From assembly GCA_945861785.1 (NCBI GenBank), contig CAMAWD010000010.1, positions 1 to 64,000 of the forward strand: a stretch of DNA of 64,000 bases, in the 5' to 3' direction. The stretch's first letter is position 1. Every line of letters starts with the position of its first letter. The DNA is from Rhodoferax sp. OV413 (lineage in GTDB: Bacteria; Pseudomonadota; Gammaproteobacteria; Burkholderiales; Burkholderiaceae_C). The position numbers and the translations under genes were made by a program. This document shows, in pieces, positions 54,282 to 63,816 of the stretch. The notes under the pieces are model-generated. The model did not search any database. It worked only from the letters and a program-made list of their open reading frames with translations, and was not told the origin of the DNA.

Positions 54282-54680
54282 GTGAATACAACCGGATCGA
54301 CCTTCAAAGTCCTGGTGATTGACGACAGCAATACGATCCGGCGAAGCGCCGAGATATTCCTGAAGCAGGGGGGCCATGAGGTCTTGCTCGCCGAAGACGG
54401 CTTTGATGCGCTGGCCAAGGTCAATGACTTCCAGCCGCACCTGATTTTTTGCGACATCCTGATGCCGCGCCTGGACGGCTACCAGACCTGCGCCATCATC
54501 AAGCGCAATCCGAAGTTTGCCAGTGTGCCGATCGTGATGCTGTCCTCCAAGGACGGCGTCTTCGACAAGGCGCGCGGACGGATGGTCGGCGCGCAGGACT
54601 ACCTGACCAAGCCGTTCACCAAAGACCAGTTGCTGCATGCAGTGGGGCAGATTGGTGCTGCTGCATCCGGAGTGACATGA
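54282..54680 (+). CDS. pilG: Twitching-motility response regulator PilG
   Basis: Single-domain CheY-like receiver of the Pil-Chp chemosensory system controlling type IV pilus extension. The 132 residues contain the acidic pair DD in VIDDSNTIRR, the phosphorylated Asp58 in IFCDILMPRLDG, Ser in MLSSKDG and Lys in YLTKPF. The start is GTG 54282 with CAGGAG 6-11 bases upstream. First gene of pilGHIJ-chpA; its stop overlaps pilH. Confidence 0.92.
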   Translation: MNTTGSTFKVLVIDDSNTIRRSAEIFLKQGGHEVLLAEDGFDALAKVNDFQPHLIFCDILMPRLDGYQTCAIIKRNPKFASVPIVMLSSKDGVFDKARGRMVGAQDYLTKPFTKDQLLHAVGQIGAAASGVT

Positions 54681-55045
54681 TGGCGATTCAAAAGGTGCTG
54701 GTTGTTGACGACTCGCGCACCGAGTTGATGTTCCTGACCGACTTGCTCCAGAAAAACGCGATGTCGGTGCGAACCGCCCAGAATGCCGAAGAGGCGTTCA
54801 AGCGCCTGGCAGAAGACATCCCGGACCTGATCCTCATGGATGTGGTGATGCCTGGCCAAAATGGCTACCAGCTCACCCGGTCGATCAACCGCATGCCTGA
54901 ATACAGTGGCATACCGATCATCATGTGCACCAGCAAGAGCCTCGAAACAGACCGGGTGTGGGGCATGCGCCAGGGTGCACGGGACTATGTCACAAAGCCG
55001 GTTGATGCGGGCGAACTGCTCGCCAAGATCAAGGCGCTGGGCTGA
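54677..55045 (+). CDS. pilH: Twitching-motility response regulator PilH
   Basis: Second receiver protein, 122 residues, with VVDDSRTE, phospho-acceptor Asp55 in LILMDVVMPGQNG, Thr in CTSKS and Lys in YVTKPV. In Pseudomonas PilH acts as a phosphate sink or promotes retraction. ATG 54677-54679 overlaps the pilG stop; a second ATG follows immediately. The longer frame starting at 54449 is inside pilG. Confidence 0.92.
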   Translation: MMAIQKVLVVDDSRTELMFLTDLLQKNAMSVRTAQNAEEAFKRLAEDIPDLILMDVVMPGQNGYQLTRSINRMPEYSGIPIIMCTSKSLETDRVWGMRQGARDYVTKPVDAGELLAKIKALG

Positions 55046-55060
55046 TCCACCCGCCAAACC

Positions 55061-55603
55061 ATGGCCAAGCGCGTAGCTATCAGGGAACTCCAGGCGCGCC
55101 TCGCGAGCCGGTTGCAGGCAGCCAGGGATGAAGGACTTTCGGTGTCGTGGCTGGCCGTCAGGTCCGGCGGCCACAATTACCTGTTGCCGCTGGCCCAGTC
55201 GGGCGAAATCTTTCCAATTGGGAGCCTGCAGCCTGTGCCTTATGCCAGGCCCTGGTTCCGTGGCGTGGTGAACTTGCGGGGCGGCCTGTATGGCGTTGTG
55301 GACCTGTCCGATTTTGTCGCCGAAGGTGTGGCTGCTTTGGCTCCGTCCGGCTCGCCGGTGCCCGAAGCGTTCGTTGTCACGCTCAATGCGACCCTGAATG
55401 TCAATTGCGCGCTGCTGGTGGATGTGCTGGCCGGATTGCGCCATGCAGATGGTTTTGCCTCCGCCAAGGCCCCCGCGGCGGAACTCCCCCCCTATTTCGG
55501 GAATTGTTTCACCGACGCCGCTGGAGAATCCTGGCAGGAAATCAACCTGCAAACACTGGCCCAGTTCCCCCGGTTTTTGAACATCACTGCCCAAGTTACG
55601 TAA
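55061..55603 (+). CDS. pilI: CheW-like adaptor PilI
   Basis: Adaptor linking the receptor PilJ to the kinase ChpA, 180 residues. A CheW domain is recognisable in YLLPLAQSGEIFPI, the PWFRGVVNLRGGLYGVVDL core and VNCALLVDVLAGL. Cytoplasmic, no membrane segment. It starts 15 bp after pilH and 9 bp before pilJ. Confidence 0.9.
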   Translation: MAKRVAIRELQARLASRLQAARDEGLSVSWLAVRSGGHNYLLPLAQSGEIFPIGSLQPVPYARPWFRGVVNLRGGLYGVVDLSDFVAEGVAALAPSGSPVPEAFVVTLNATLNVNCALLVDVLAGLRHADGFASAKAPAAELPPYFGNCFTDAAGESWQEINLQTLAQFPRFLNITAQVT

Positions 55604-55612
55604 GGCCCCACC

Positions 55613-57865
55613 ATGACCGTAGACCGGCTCAAGCGATTTTTTTCAAGAACCGTACTGGAATCCGACCACCGCACGAGGATCAGCCAGCAGGAAAGCACCA
55701 TTCAAAATGGGCTGGATGGGCTGGCGCTGCCAACCGCTGGGATGCCGCTGGGCGTGGGTGGCGGGCCCGCAGGTGCTGCCCCGGTTGGCGAGCCTGTGGG
55801 CCAGGTCAGGTTGCCTTTGCTGGGGTCCCGCGGTGTGGCGCAGCAGCAGCAGATCCTGCTTGTCGGGTTGGCGCTGGCGATGATCCTGCTCGTTGCGGTA
55901 GCGGCGTTCGCGTTGCGCGTGTCCAACCAGGTGGGGCAACAGATGGGCGCCATCGGTCAGTCGCTCATGCAGTCGCAGCGGCTGGCGAAGTCCGTGTCGC
56001 AGGCGGTCGTCGGCAATGTGCTGGCATTTCCCGATGTCGAGGACAGCGCCAGTGTGCTGACCCGCACGGTCAAGGGACTGAAAGCCGGTGACGACACCCT
56101 GCAACTCGATGCACTGGATGGCGCACACCAAGCCGATCTCAACCAGATCCTGCCGCTGGTCGACCGCGCGGCGAAGAGCTCCGCTGCAATCCTGGCACAG
56201 AAGGTGATCCTGACCCAGATCGGCACCTCGCTGCGCCAGATCAACCGGCAATCTGCCGACCTGCTTGACATCGCCGAGGCGGTGGTGGCGCTGAAACTGC
56301 AGCAGGGCGCACCTTCGGGCGAAATTTCGGCGGCCGGGCAACTCGCCATGCTGACCCAGCGCATCGGCAAGTCCTCCACCGAATTCCTGACCATGGACGG
56401 TGTCAGCTCCGATGCGGTGTTCCTGATGGGCAAGGACCTGAACACCTTCAAGGACATCGCCCAAGGCTTGCTGCAGGGCAGCGTGGAACTCCGGCTGTCG
56501 GGCGCCCGAGACGCCCAAACGCGACAGCAACTCGAAGCGCTGATCAAGTTGTTCGAGCAGACGCGGGGCCAGGCGAGCTCGGTGCTGGCCAATCTGCAGG
56601 GCCTGGTGTCCGCCCGTGAAGCGCAGACCACCATCCTGGCCGACAGCGAACCCTTGCGCCGCAACCTGGAGCAGTTGCAGGGCAAACTCAGCGGCGCCAC
56701 CGGCATCGGTTCGGGGTTGATCATCACCTTGTTGCTGGCGGCCGGGCTTGCGGTTCTTTGCGCGGCGGGACTGGCCTACATTCCCTTGGTGGAAGGGCGC
56801 AAACGCCAGAGCGTGGCGGAGTCGCAGATGGTCGATGCGGAGCGCCTGCAACAGGATGCCAAACGCGTCAACGATGCGAACCAGGCGGCCATTTTGCGCC
56901 TGATGAACGAGTTGCAGACAGTTGCCGAAGGCGACCTCACCCAGCAGGCCACTGTGACTGAAGACATCACCGGCGCCATCGCCGACTCGGTCAACTACAC
57001 GGTGGAGGAGTTGCGCAACCTGGTATCGAGTGTGCAGAACACCGCCTCGCGTGTGGCGCACACCACCGCCGAGGTCGATTCCACCTCCACCGAGCTGCTG
57101 GCCGCTTCCAACGAGCAGATGAACGAGATCCAGGCCACCGGCAAATCGGTGCTCGAAATGGCGATCCGCATCAACGTGGTGTCCAACCAGGCGCAGGAAT
57201 CGGCCAAGGTGGCGCGGCAGTCGCTGGATGCCGCCGAGTCTGGCCTGGCCGCCGTGCAGAACGCCATTGGTGGCATGAACGCCATCCGCGACCAGATCCA
57301 GGAGACGTCCAAACGCATCAAGCGCCTGGGAGAGTCGTCCCAGGAGATTGGCGAGATCACCGAGCTGATCTCCGACATCACCGAGCAGACCAACGTGCTG
57401 GCGCTGAACGCGGCGATCCAGGCTGCGTCGGCAGGTGAAGCCGGCCGGGGTTTCTCGGTGGTGGCCGAGGAGGTGCAGCGGCTGGCCGAACGGTCGGCCG
57501 ATGCGACACGCCAGATCACCGCGCTGGTGCGGGCGATCCAGACCGACACCCAGGATGCCGTGGCCGCCATGGAACGATCGACGCAGGGCGTGGTCGAAGG
57601 CGCCAAGCTGTCCGACAACGCCGGCGCGCGACTGGCCGAGATCGACCAGGTGTCGCGCCAGCTGTCCGACCTGATCCAGCAGATTTCCGACTCCGCATCG
57701 CGCGAAGCGAACCTGGCCAATGCGGTGGCCGACAGCATCCAGAACATTTTTGCCGTGACCGAGCAGACCAGCGATGGCACGCGGGCGACTGCAGGCCAGG
57801 TGCGTGAGCTGTCGCGCATGGCCGAAGAACTGCGCCAGTCGGTAGCGCGGTTCAAGATCGCCTAG
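55613..57865 (+). CDS. pilJ: Methyl-accepting chemotaxis protein PilJ
   Basis: Receptor of the Pil-Chp system, 750 residues. Membrane segments lie about residues 80-103 and 365-390, separated by a periplasmic domain with two PilJ-type helical modules ([18 protein letters not shown] resembles the conserved MLSQRMAKNA pattern). HAMP-like [15 protein letters not shown] follows, then the signalling hairpin [40 protein letters not shown]. No pentapeptide tail for CheR is visible at the end (VARFKIA). The N-terminal 75 cytoplasmic residues are Gly/Pro-rich. Confidence 0.93.
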   Translation: MTVDRLKRFFSRTVLESDHRTRISQQESTIQNGLDGLALPTAGMPLGVGGGPAGAAPVGEPVGQVRLPLLGSRGVAQQQQILLVGLALAMILLVAVAAFALRVSNQVGQQMGAIGQSLMQSQRLAKSVSQAVVGNVLAFPDVEDSASVLTRTVKGLKAGDDTLQLDALDGAHQADLNQILPLVDRAAKSSAAILAQKVILTQIGTSLRQINRQSADLLDIAEAVVALKLQQGAPSGEISAAGQLAMLTQRIGKSSTEFLTMDGVSSDAVFLMGKDLNTFKDIAQGLLQGSVELRLSGARDAQTRQQLEALIKLFEQTRGQASSVLANLQGLVSAREAQTTILADSEPLRRNLEQLQGKLSGATGIGSGLIITLLLAAGLAVLCAAGLAYIPLVEGRKRQSVAESQMVDAERLQQDAKRVNDANQAAILRLMNELQTVAEGDLTQQATVTEDITGAIADSVNYTVEELRNLVSSVQNTASRVAHTTAEVDSTSTELLAASNEQMNEIQATGKSVLEMAIRINVVSNQAQESAKVARQSLDAAESGLAAVQNAIGGMNAIRDQIQETSKRIKRLGESSQEIGEITELISDITEQTNVLALNAAIQAASAGEAGRGFSVVAEEVQRLAERSADATRQITALVRAIQTDTQDAVAAMERSTQGVVEGAKLSDNAGARLAEIDQVSRQLSDLIQQISDSASREANLANAVADSIQNIFAVTEQTSDGTRATAGQVRELSRMAEELRQSVARFKIA

Positions 57866-57897
57866 GTCTGAGGTCATTGGCAAGAGTGGACAACCAG

Positions 57898-60800
57898 ATG
57901 CAAACAAATATTTCCGCGCAGGCTGACAGCGAATTGGCAACCGGCGACCTGGGACCACTCGCGTGGGTGCTCGACGAGTTGCGAAAATCCCTCGATGGCG
58001 CAACCAAGGCGCTGCGCAGGTTTGTGCGTGATGCCGAACTGGCGCGCGGCTCCGATCTTTCCGATCTCGATGCGAGCCAACTGCGCATTGCGCGCCAGCA
58101 ACTGCATCAGGCGGTCGGCGCCCTGGAGATGGTGGGCCTGGGCGCACCGGCCAAGGTGCTGCGGGTCATGGAGGCACTGGCGCAAAAATTCGTGCAGCGG
58201 CCGGAGCTGTGCAGCGACGATGCCGCCACCAAGGTCGAGCGCGCCAGTTTTGCGCTGACTGAATACCTGGAGGGTGTGCTCAAGGGCAAGACGGCATCGC
58301 CGGTCGCGCTTTTCCCGCAGTACCGGGATGTACTGGAACTGGTGGGTGGCGACCGCGTCCATCCGGCCGACCTGTGGCCCGACGAGTGGCGCTGGACCGA
58401 GATCCAGATCCCCGCCGGCACTGCTGCACTCGCTTACGGGCCGGCAGTCCGTGCCCGTGTCGACCAGGCAGTGCTCAAGGTGGTTCGCACCGGGGACATG
58501 CAGGCGGCGCACACCATGACCGATATCGGCCTCGGCCTGGCCGTGAATTCCAGCGCGCCCGAGGCGCGCGTGTTCTGGGCACTGGCTGCGGCGTTTTTCG
58601 AAGCGGTGGGCCATGGCCTTTGCCCGCTGGATGTGTATGTCAAGCGCACGGCGTCGCGCATGATCGCGCAATACACCACGCTGGCACGCGGTGAGCCTGG
58701 CGTGGTGGACCGGTTGGCGCACGACCTGCTTTTCTACTGTTCGCAGGCGGTGCCGGCTGCAACGGAGCAGGTGCCGGCGCTGGTCGCGGCGCGTGAGGCA
58801 TATGGCCTGCGCCAGGCCAAGGCGGTGGACTATGCCACTGCGCAGTTCGGACGTTTCGACCCCGCCTTGCTGGTGCAGGCGCGCAAACGCATTGCGTCCG
58901 CCACCGAGACCTGGGCTGCCCTGGCGGGTGGTGACACCAACCGTTTGAAGGCGGCGTCGGACCAGTTTGCCGGTGTCGCCGACGCGATGGTCAAGCTGCA
59001 TCCGGAGAGTGCGGACCTGGCCCGTGCACTGACGCGCACCATCGAAGCCACCGTGCGCACCGGGGAGCAACCGACAGCCCCGGTGGCGATGGAGGTTGCC
59101 ACAGCCGTGCTGTACCTGGAGGCCGCCTACGAAGACCTGGACCCGACCGAGTCCCGGATGGCAGAGCGCAGTGCGCGTCTGGCGCAACGCCTGGAGCAGG
59201 TGACCGCCGGGGCGCAGCCCGAGCCGCTCGAATCGTGGATGGAGGAGCTGTACCGCCGGGTCAGCGATCGACAGACGATGGGCAGTGTGGTCGATGAATT
59301 GCGCACCACCCTGGGTCAGGTTGAAAAGTCGCTGGACCAGTTCTTCCGCAGCCCCCAGGACCGCGTGCCCCTGCACGAGGTGCCCAGCCAGCTCGCGCAG
59401 ATGCGCGGCGTGTTCTCGGTGCTCGGTCTGGACCAGGCGTCCCTGGCTGCGCTGCGCATGCGCGCCAGTGTCGAGAAGTTCCTGGTCGACGAAATCGGCG
59501 ACCGGGGCTCGAGTACCGAGGTGTTCGAAAAGCTTGGCAACAGCCTGGGCGCCATGGGTTTCCTGATCGACATGCTGAGCTACCAGCGCGCGCTGGCCAA
59601 GAAGCTGTTCATCTACGACGAAGATGTCGGTGAACTCCGTCCGGTCATGGGGCGCGAGCAGGTGGCACCTGTGGCGCCCGCGCCGGTCGAGGCGCAACCG
59701 GCCGTCGAAGCCGTGGTGTTGCCGCAACCGCCCCTTGCGCCGGAAGTGGCGCCCGCCGAAGCTGCAGTGGCGCCGGTGGTTGCGCCACCCGGGCCAGTGC
59801 CCGCGCCGGCCCCTGTTGTGCCTGCCCCGCCGGCCGTGGCGAAACCGGCCGAACTCGACGAAGACGACGCCGAAATGCGCGGGATCTTCCTGGAGGAGGC
59901 GCGCGAGGTGGTGCATACCGGTCTGCAAGCCCTGGAGGCGCTGGCTGCGAACCCGGGGGATCTGGGCGAGGGCACCACGCTGCGGCGCGCGTTCCACACA
60001 CTCAAGGGCAGTTCGCGCATGGTCGGACTCACCGAGTTCGGCGAGGCCGCCTGGGCCATGGAGCAATTGGCCAACACCTGGCTGGCCGAACAGAAACCGG
60101 CCGAAGGCGACTTGCTGTCGCTGGCCAGCGAGGCGATGCAGCAGTTCAGGCAGTGGGTTGAAGACATCGCCTGCGGTGCGGATACCCCTTGGTCGGCCCA
60201 GACTTTCCGCAAGGCCGCGGACGCCATGCGGCTGAACAACGAACCTGTCGCCTTGCCTCTGCCAGGTGCGATTGCGGCCCCGCCAGCGCCTGCGCTGGCA
60301 CCCCCCACTGTCGAGATGCCGGCCGCGCTTGCGCCGGTGGAGCCACCGCCGCCTGTGGCGCCGCCAGAACAGCCACAACCCGAGCCCGAGCCCGAGTTGG
60401 CGGCCGAGTTGGCACCGGTTCCGCGGCCCGATTTCGAGTCGACGCAGATGTTCGATCTGGCGGATCTCGTGCCGGAGCCGCCGCCCGCGGATTTCGAGTC
60501 GACCGAGATGCCCGATCTGGCGTTGGAGCCGTCCGATTCAACTCACCCGGATTTTTCAACCCCCCAGGCTTTCGACCTTGGCGAGATCGCGCCGAAGGCC
60601 GATCAGCAAGCGGCCATGCTGGACCTTGGCGATTTCGATTTCGGCGACCTGGCCCCGGTGGGTGCCGTGGCGACGCCGGCGATGCCCGAACCACAGTTGC
60701 CAGTCGCAGAGGCCGAACCTGAAGCAGAAGCAGAACCTGTCGGCGTGCCCCAGGCAGCAGAAGAACCTGTCGAGGCGCCGGCCGTCGAGGCGCGCACCGA

Positions 60801-63800
60801 CGACGACCAGACCAAGGTCATCGGCCAGCTGCGTATCGGCATTCCGCTCTACAACGTCTACCTCAATGAAGCCGATGAGTGGTCGCGCCACCTGTTGACC
60901 GAACTCAGCGAATGGGAGCTCGAGCTCGACAAGCCACTGCGGGATTCCACTGTGGGTCTCGCCCATTCGCTTGCCGGCAGTTCAGGCACGGTCGGTTTCA
61001 TGGCCCTGGCGGACATTGCCCGGACGCTCGAACATGCGTTGCAGCACGTCCAGCTGCATGGCGACTCCCGGCCGGTGCACGCGCGGGTGTTCAATCTGGC
61101 GGCAGAGGAAATCCGCCGCTTGCTGCACCAGTTTGCAGCCGGTTTTCTCAAGGAGCCCGCTCCGGGGCTGCGCAGCGCTTTGCAGGAAATCCTGGAGACC
61201 GAATTCATGGGCACGGATGCCGCGCTGTCCGAGTCGCTGTCCTTTGATGACCTGTTGACTGTGCAGCCCGACGAGGTCGTCGACATGGTCGCCCCGGAGC
61301 CCGAGCCTGTGGCACCCGCCACGGGGGCGCCGGAAGTGGTCTCGGTTGCACCTGTGTCGCACCTGGCGCCGCAGTTTGCCGCCGGAGCCGCTCCGTTGAT
61401 CGCACCTGCCGAAGAAGCCACCGACGTTGTCGACGCGCTCGACCCGGACCTGTTCCCGATCTTCGAGGAAGAAGCGGCTGACCTGTTCCCTACCCTGGGT
61501 GGCGCACTGCGCCAGTGGGCTTCGCGACCCGACAACCTGGGGGCACGCAACGAGGCGTTGCGGGTGCTGCACACGCTCAAGGGAAGCGCGCGGCTCGCCG
61601 GCGCAATGCGCCTGGGCGAAATGACCCACCGCCTGGAGTCGGCCATGGAGTCCCTGGGTTCGGAGTCGCTGCAAGGCAGCCAGGTCGAACCCATGCTGGC
61701 GCGTTTCGACGTGTTGCAGTCGATTTTCGACGGCCTGCGCCGGGTGGCGCAACAGCCACCAGCCGCAGCCGAGCCCGCACCTGCCGCAGTAGCCGGCGCA
61801 GCAGCGGTTGTGGCGCCGGACGGCGTAGCCAAACCCTTGGTCCAGGCCCTTCCGGACCGCCGTACACGCACCCGGGCGGCCAGCACAACACTGGCGCCAA
61901 CCCGCCCCGTGGCCGGGCAGAGCGTGCGGGTGGCCGCAGCGCTGCTGGACCGCCTGGTCAATCAGGCTGGTGAGGTGATCATCACGCGTTCGCGGCTCGA
62001 TGGCCGGCTGGGCCAGCTTCGCTCCTCGCTCAAGGAACTCGGCGGCAACCTTGACCGCATGCGCCACCAGTTGCGCGAAATCGAGGTGCAGTCGGAATCC
62101 CAGATGCAGTCACGCCTGGCGCAGGCCAAGGACCACGCGCAGGACTTCGACCCGCTCGAATTCGACCGCTTCACACGGGTGCAGGAGCTGACCCGCATCA
62201 TGTCCGAGACGGTGGCCGACGTTGCCACAGTGCAGCGCAACCTGCAGCGCACGATGGAGAGCACCGAGGACGACCTGATCGCCCAGGCACGCCAGGCGCG
62301 CGAGTTGCAGCGTGACCTGCTGCGCACCCGCATGGTCGAGTTCGAAGGTATTTCGGAGCGACTTTATGGTGTGGTGCGCCAGGCTGCCAAGGACGTCGGC
62401 AAGCAGGTCAAGCTCGACATCGTCGGCGGCTCGATGGACCTGGACCGCAGCGTTCTGGAGCGCATGGCCCCGGCCTTCGAGCACATGCTGCGCAACTCGG
62501 TGGTGCATGGCATCGAGGAGCCACAGGCCCGTGTTGCCGCTGGCAAGCCAGCAGCGGGCACGATCACGATCGAGCTCACCCAGGAAGGCAACGACGTGTC
62601 GGTCGAGTTTTCGGACGACGGCGCCGGGTTGAACCTGCAGCGCATCCGTGACAAGGCGGTTGCCAACGGCCTGATCCCGGCAACCGCCGAACTTGCAGAG
62701 GGCGACCTCGCCAACCTGGTCTTCGCCCCCGGGTTCTCCACCGCCGAGCGTGTCACCGAACTGGCCGGTCGCGGTGTCGGCCTCGACGTCGTGCGCACCG
62801 AGGTCAACGCACTCGGTGGGCGCATCGAGACATCCACCACCCCCGGGCAGGGGACCACTTTCAAGCTGGTCGTGCCCCTGACCACGGCAGTCACGCAGGT
62901 GGTGATGTTGCGCCTGGGTGAACTGGCCGTTGGTGTTCCGTCCAACCTTGTCGAGGTGGTCAAGCGCGTGACAGCCCACGAGGTCGAGCAGGCCTACCTG
63001 ACCAACAGCTTCACACATGCGGGCGAACAGATCCCGTTCTACTGGGCTGGCGCATTGCTGCAGTCGTCGGCGCTGAGTGCCGAGCCGGCCCAGAAGCACC
63101 TTCCGGTGGTGGTGTTTCGCAGTGCCGGCCGGCGCGTTGCTGCGCATGTCGATGAAGTCCTGGGCAACCAGGAGGTTGTGGTCAAGAACCTCGGGCCCCA
63201 ACTGGCACGCGTCCCGGGGCTGACCGGCATGTCGGTGCTCGCTTCAGGTGCGGTGGTGTTGATCTACAACCCGGTGGCGCTCGCGACCATCTACGGCGCC
63301 CGGGCGCTGCAGATGCAGCTCGACGCGCGCCAGGCGCCTGCCACGCCGTCGACCCTCGGCACGGTCGCCGCAGCGCCATTGGCACCCGCACTCGGCGCTG
63401 TGCAGACGCCCCTGATCATGGTGGTGGACGATTCCATCACTGTGCGCCGGGTCACGCAACGCCTGCTCAAACGCGAAGGTTACCGGGTGGTGATGGCGGC
63501 CGATGGCCTGCAGGCGCTCGAGCGTCTGCAGGACGAGAGGCCCACGGTGGTGCTGTCCGACATCGAAATGCCGCGCATGGACGGTTTCGACCTGGCGCGA
63601 AACATCCGGGGCGATGGGCGCCTGCGCGATCTGCCGATCATCATGATCACCTCGCGCATTGCACAGAAGCACCGCGAGCATGCCCGCGAACTGGGGGTGG
63701 ACCACTACCTCGGCAAGCCCTACTCGGAAGAGGAACTGCTCGGACTGATCCGCCACTACTGCGCACTGCCCCTTGCCGAGGGCGACGCGCCGGAGGCTTT

Positions 63801-63816
63801 GCGCACGATGGCGTAA
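57898..63816 (+). CDS. chpA: Hybrid sensor kinase ChpA/PilL of the type IV pilus chemosensory system
   Basis: A 1972-residue CheA-type kinase. Hpt-like modules: His70 (LHQAVGALEMVGL); a degenerate one near 500 where Ala replaces His; His700 (HTLKGSSRMVG); His1023 (HSLAGSSGTVG); and His1225 (HTLKGSARLAG). Pro/Ala/Glu-rich linkers separate them. Then come the CheA dimerisation helices, the ATPase domain (N box LRNSVVHGIEEP near 1533, GRGVGLDVV), a CheW domain, and a C-terminal receiver (VVDDSITVRR, Asp1888, GKPY). Start is ATG 57898 after GAGTGGA; in-frame TTG 57877 is possible. It follows pilJ, and its 3' end overlaps the photolyase gene on the other strand by 61 bp. Confidence 0.93.
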   Translation: MQTNISAQADSELATGDLGPLAWVLDELRKSLDGATKALRRFVRDAELARGSDLSDLDASQLRIARQQLHQAVGALEMVGLGAPAKVLRVMEALAQKFVQRPELCSDDAATKVERASFALTEYLEGVLKGKTASPVALFPQYRDVLELVGGDRVHPADLWPDEWRWTEIQIPAGTAALAYGPAVRARVDQAVLKVVRTGDMQAAHTMTDIGLGLAVNSSAPEARVFWALAAAFFEAVGHGLCPLDVYVKRTASRMIAQYTTLARGEPGVVDRLAHDLLFYCSQAVPAATEQVPALVAAREAYGLRQAKAVDYATAQFGRFDPALLVQARKRIASATETWAALAGGDTNRLKAASDQFAGVADAMVKLHPESADLARALTRTIEATVRTGEQPTAPVAMEVATAVLYLEAAYEDLDPTESRMAERSARLAQRLEQVTAGAQPEPLESWMEELYRRVSDRQTMGSVVDELRTTLGQVEKSLDQFFRSPQDRVPLHEVPSQLAQMRGVFSVLGLDQASLAALRMRASVEKFLVDEIGDRGSSTEVFEKLGNSLGAMGFLIDMLSYQRALAKKLFIYDEDVGELRPVMGREQVAPVAPAPVEAQPAVEAVVLPQPPLAPEVAPAEAAVAPVVAPPGPVPAPAPVVPAPPAVAKPAELDEDDAEMRGIFLEEAREVVHTGLQALEALAANPGDLGEGTTLRRAFHTLKGSSRMVGLTEFGEAAWAMEQLANTWLAEQKPAEGDLLSLASEAMQQFRQWVEDIACGADTPWSAQTFRKAADAMRLNNEPVALPLPGAIAAPPAPALAPPTVEMPAALAPVEPPPPVAPPEQPQPEPEPELAAELAPVPRPDFESTQMFDLADLVPEPPPADFESTEMPDLALEPSDSTHPDFSTPQAFDLGEIAPKADQQAAMLDLGDFDFGDLAPVGAVATPAMPEPQLPVAEAEPEAEAEPVGVPQAAEEPVEAPAVEARTDDDQTKVIGQLRIGIPLYNVYLNEADEWSRHLLTELSEWELELDKPLRDSTVGLAHSLAGSSGTVGFMALADIARTLEHALQHVQLHGDSRPVHARVFNLAAEEIRRLLHQFAAGFLKEPAPGLRSALQEILETEFMGTDAALSESLSFDDLLTVQPDEVVDMVAPEPEPVAPATGAPEVVSVAPVSHLAPQFAAGAAPLIAPAEEATDVVDALDPDLFPIFEEEAADLFPTLGGALRQWASRPDNLGARNEALRVLHTLKGSARLAGAMRLGEMTHRLESAMESLGSESLQGSQVEPMLARFDVLQSIFDGLRRVAQQPPAAAEPAPAAVAGAAAVVAPDGVAKPLVQALPDRRTRTRAASTTLAPTRPVAGQSVRVAAALLDRLVNQAGEVIITRSRLDGRLGQLRSSLKELGGNLDRMRHQLREIEVQSESQMQSRLAQAKDHAQDFDPLEFDRFTRVQELTRIMSETVADVATVQRNLQRTMESTEDDLIAQARQARELQRDLLRTRMVEFEGISERLYGVVRQAAKDVGKQVKLDIVGGSMDLDRSVLERMAPAFEHMLRNSVVHGIEEPQARVAAGKPAAGTITIELTQEGNDVSVEFSDDGAGLNLQRIRDKAVANGLIPATAELAEGDLANLVFAPGFSTAERVTELAGRGVGLDVVRTEVNALGGRIETSTTPGQGTTFKLVVPLTTAVTQVVMLRLGELAVGVPSNLVEVVKRVTAHEVEQAYLTNSFTHAGEQIPFYWAGALLQSSALSAEPAQKHLPVVVFRSAGRRVAAHVDEVLGNQEVVVKNLGPQLARVPGLTGMSVLASGAVVLIYNPVALATIYGARALQMQLDARQAPATPSTLGTVAAAPLAPALGAVQTPLIMVVDDSITVRRVTQRLLKREGYRVVMAADGLQALERLQDERPTVVLSDIEMPRMDGFDLARNIRGDGRLRDLPIIMITSRIAQKHREHARELGVDHYLGKPYSEEELLGLIRHYCALPLAEGDAPEALRTMA

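Noticed and set aside
55643-58147. Long minus-strand frame antisense to pilJ
   Set aside because: Crosses a clear MCP gene and the chpA start; composition is that of a reverse-strand shadow.
57874-60378. Long open frame of more than 800 codons antisense to chpA
   Set aside because: High G+C coding DNA commonly leaves the complementary frame open. The translated product is His/Arg/Gly-rich with no domain, while chpA on the other strand has clear family motifs throughout.
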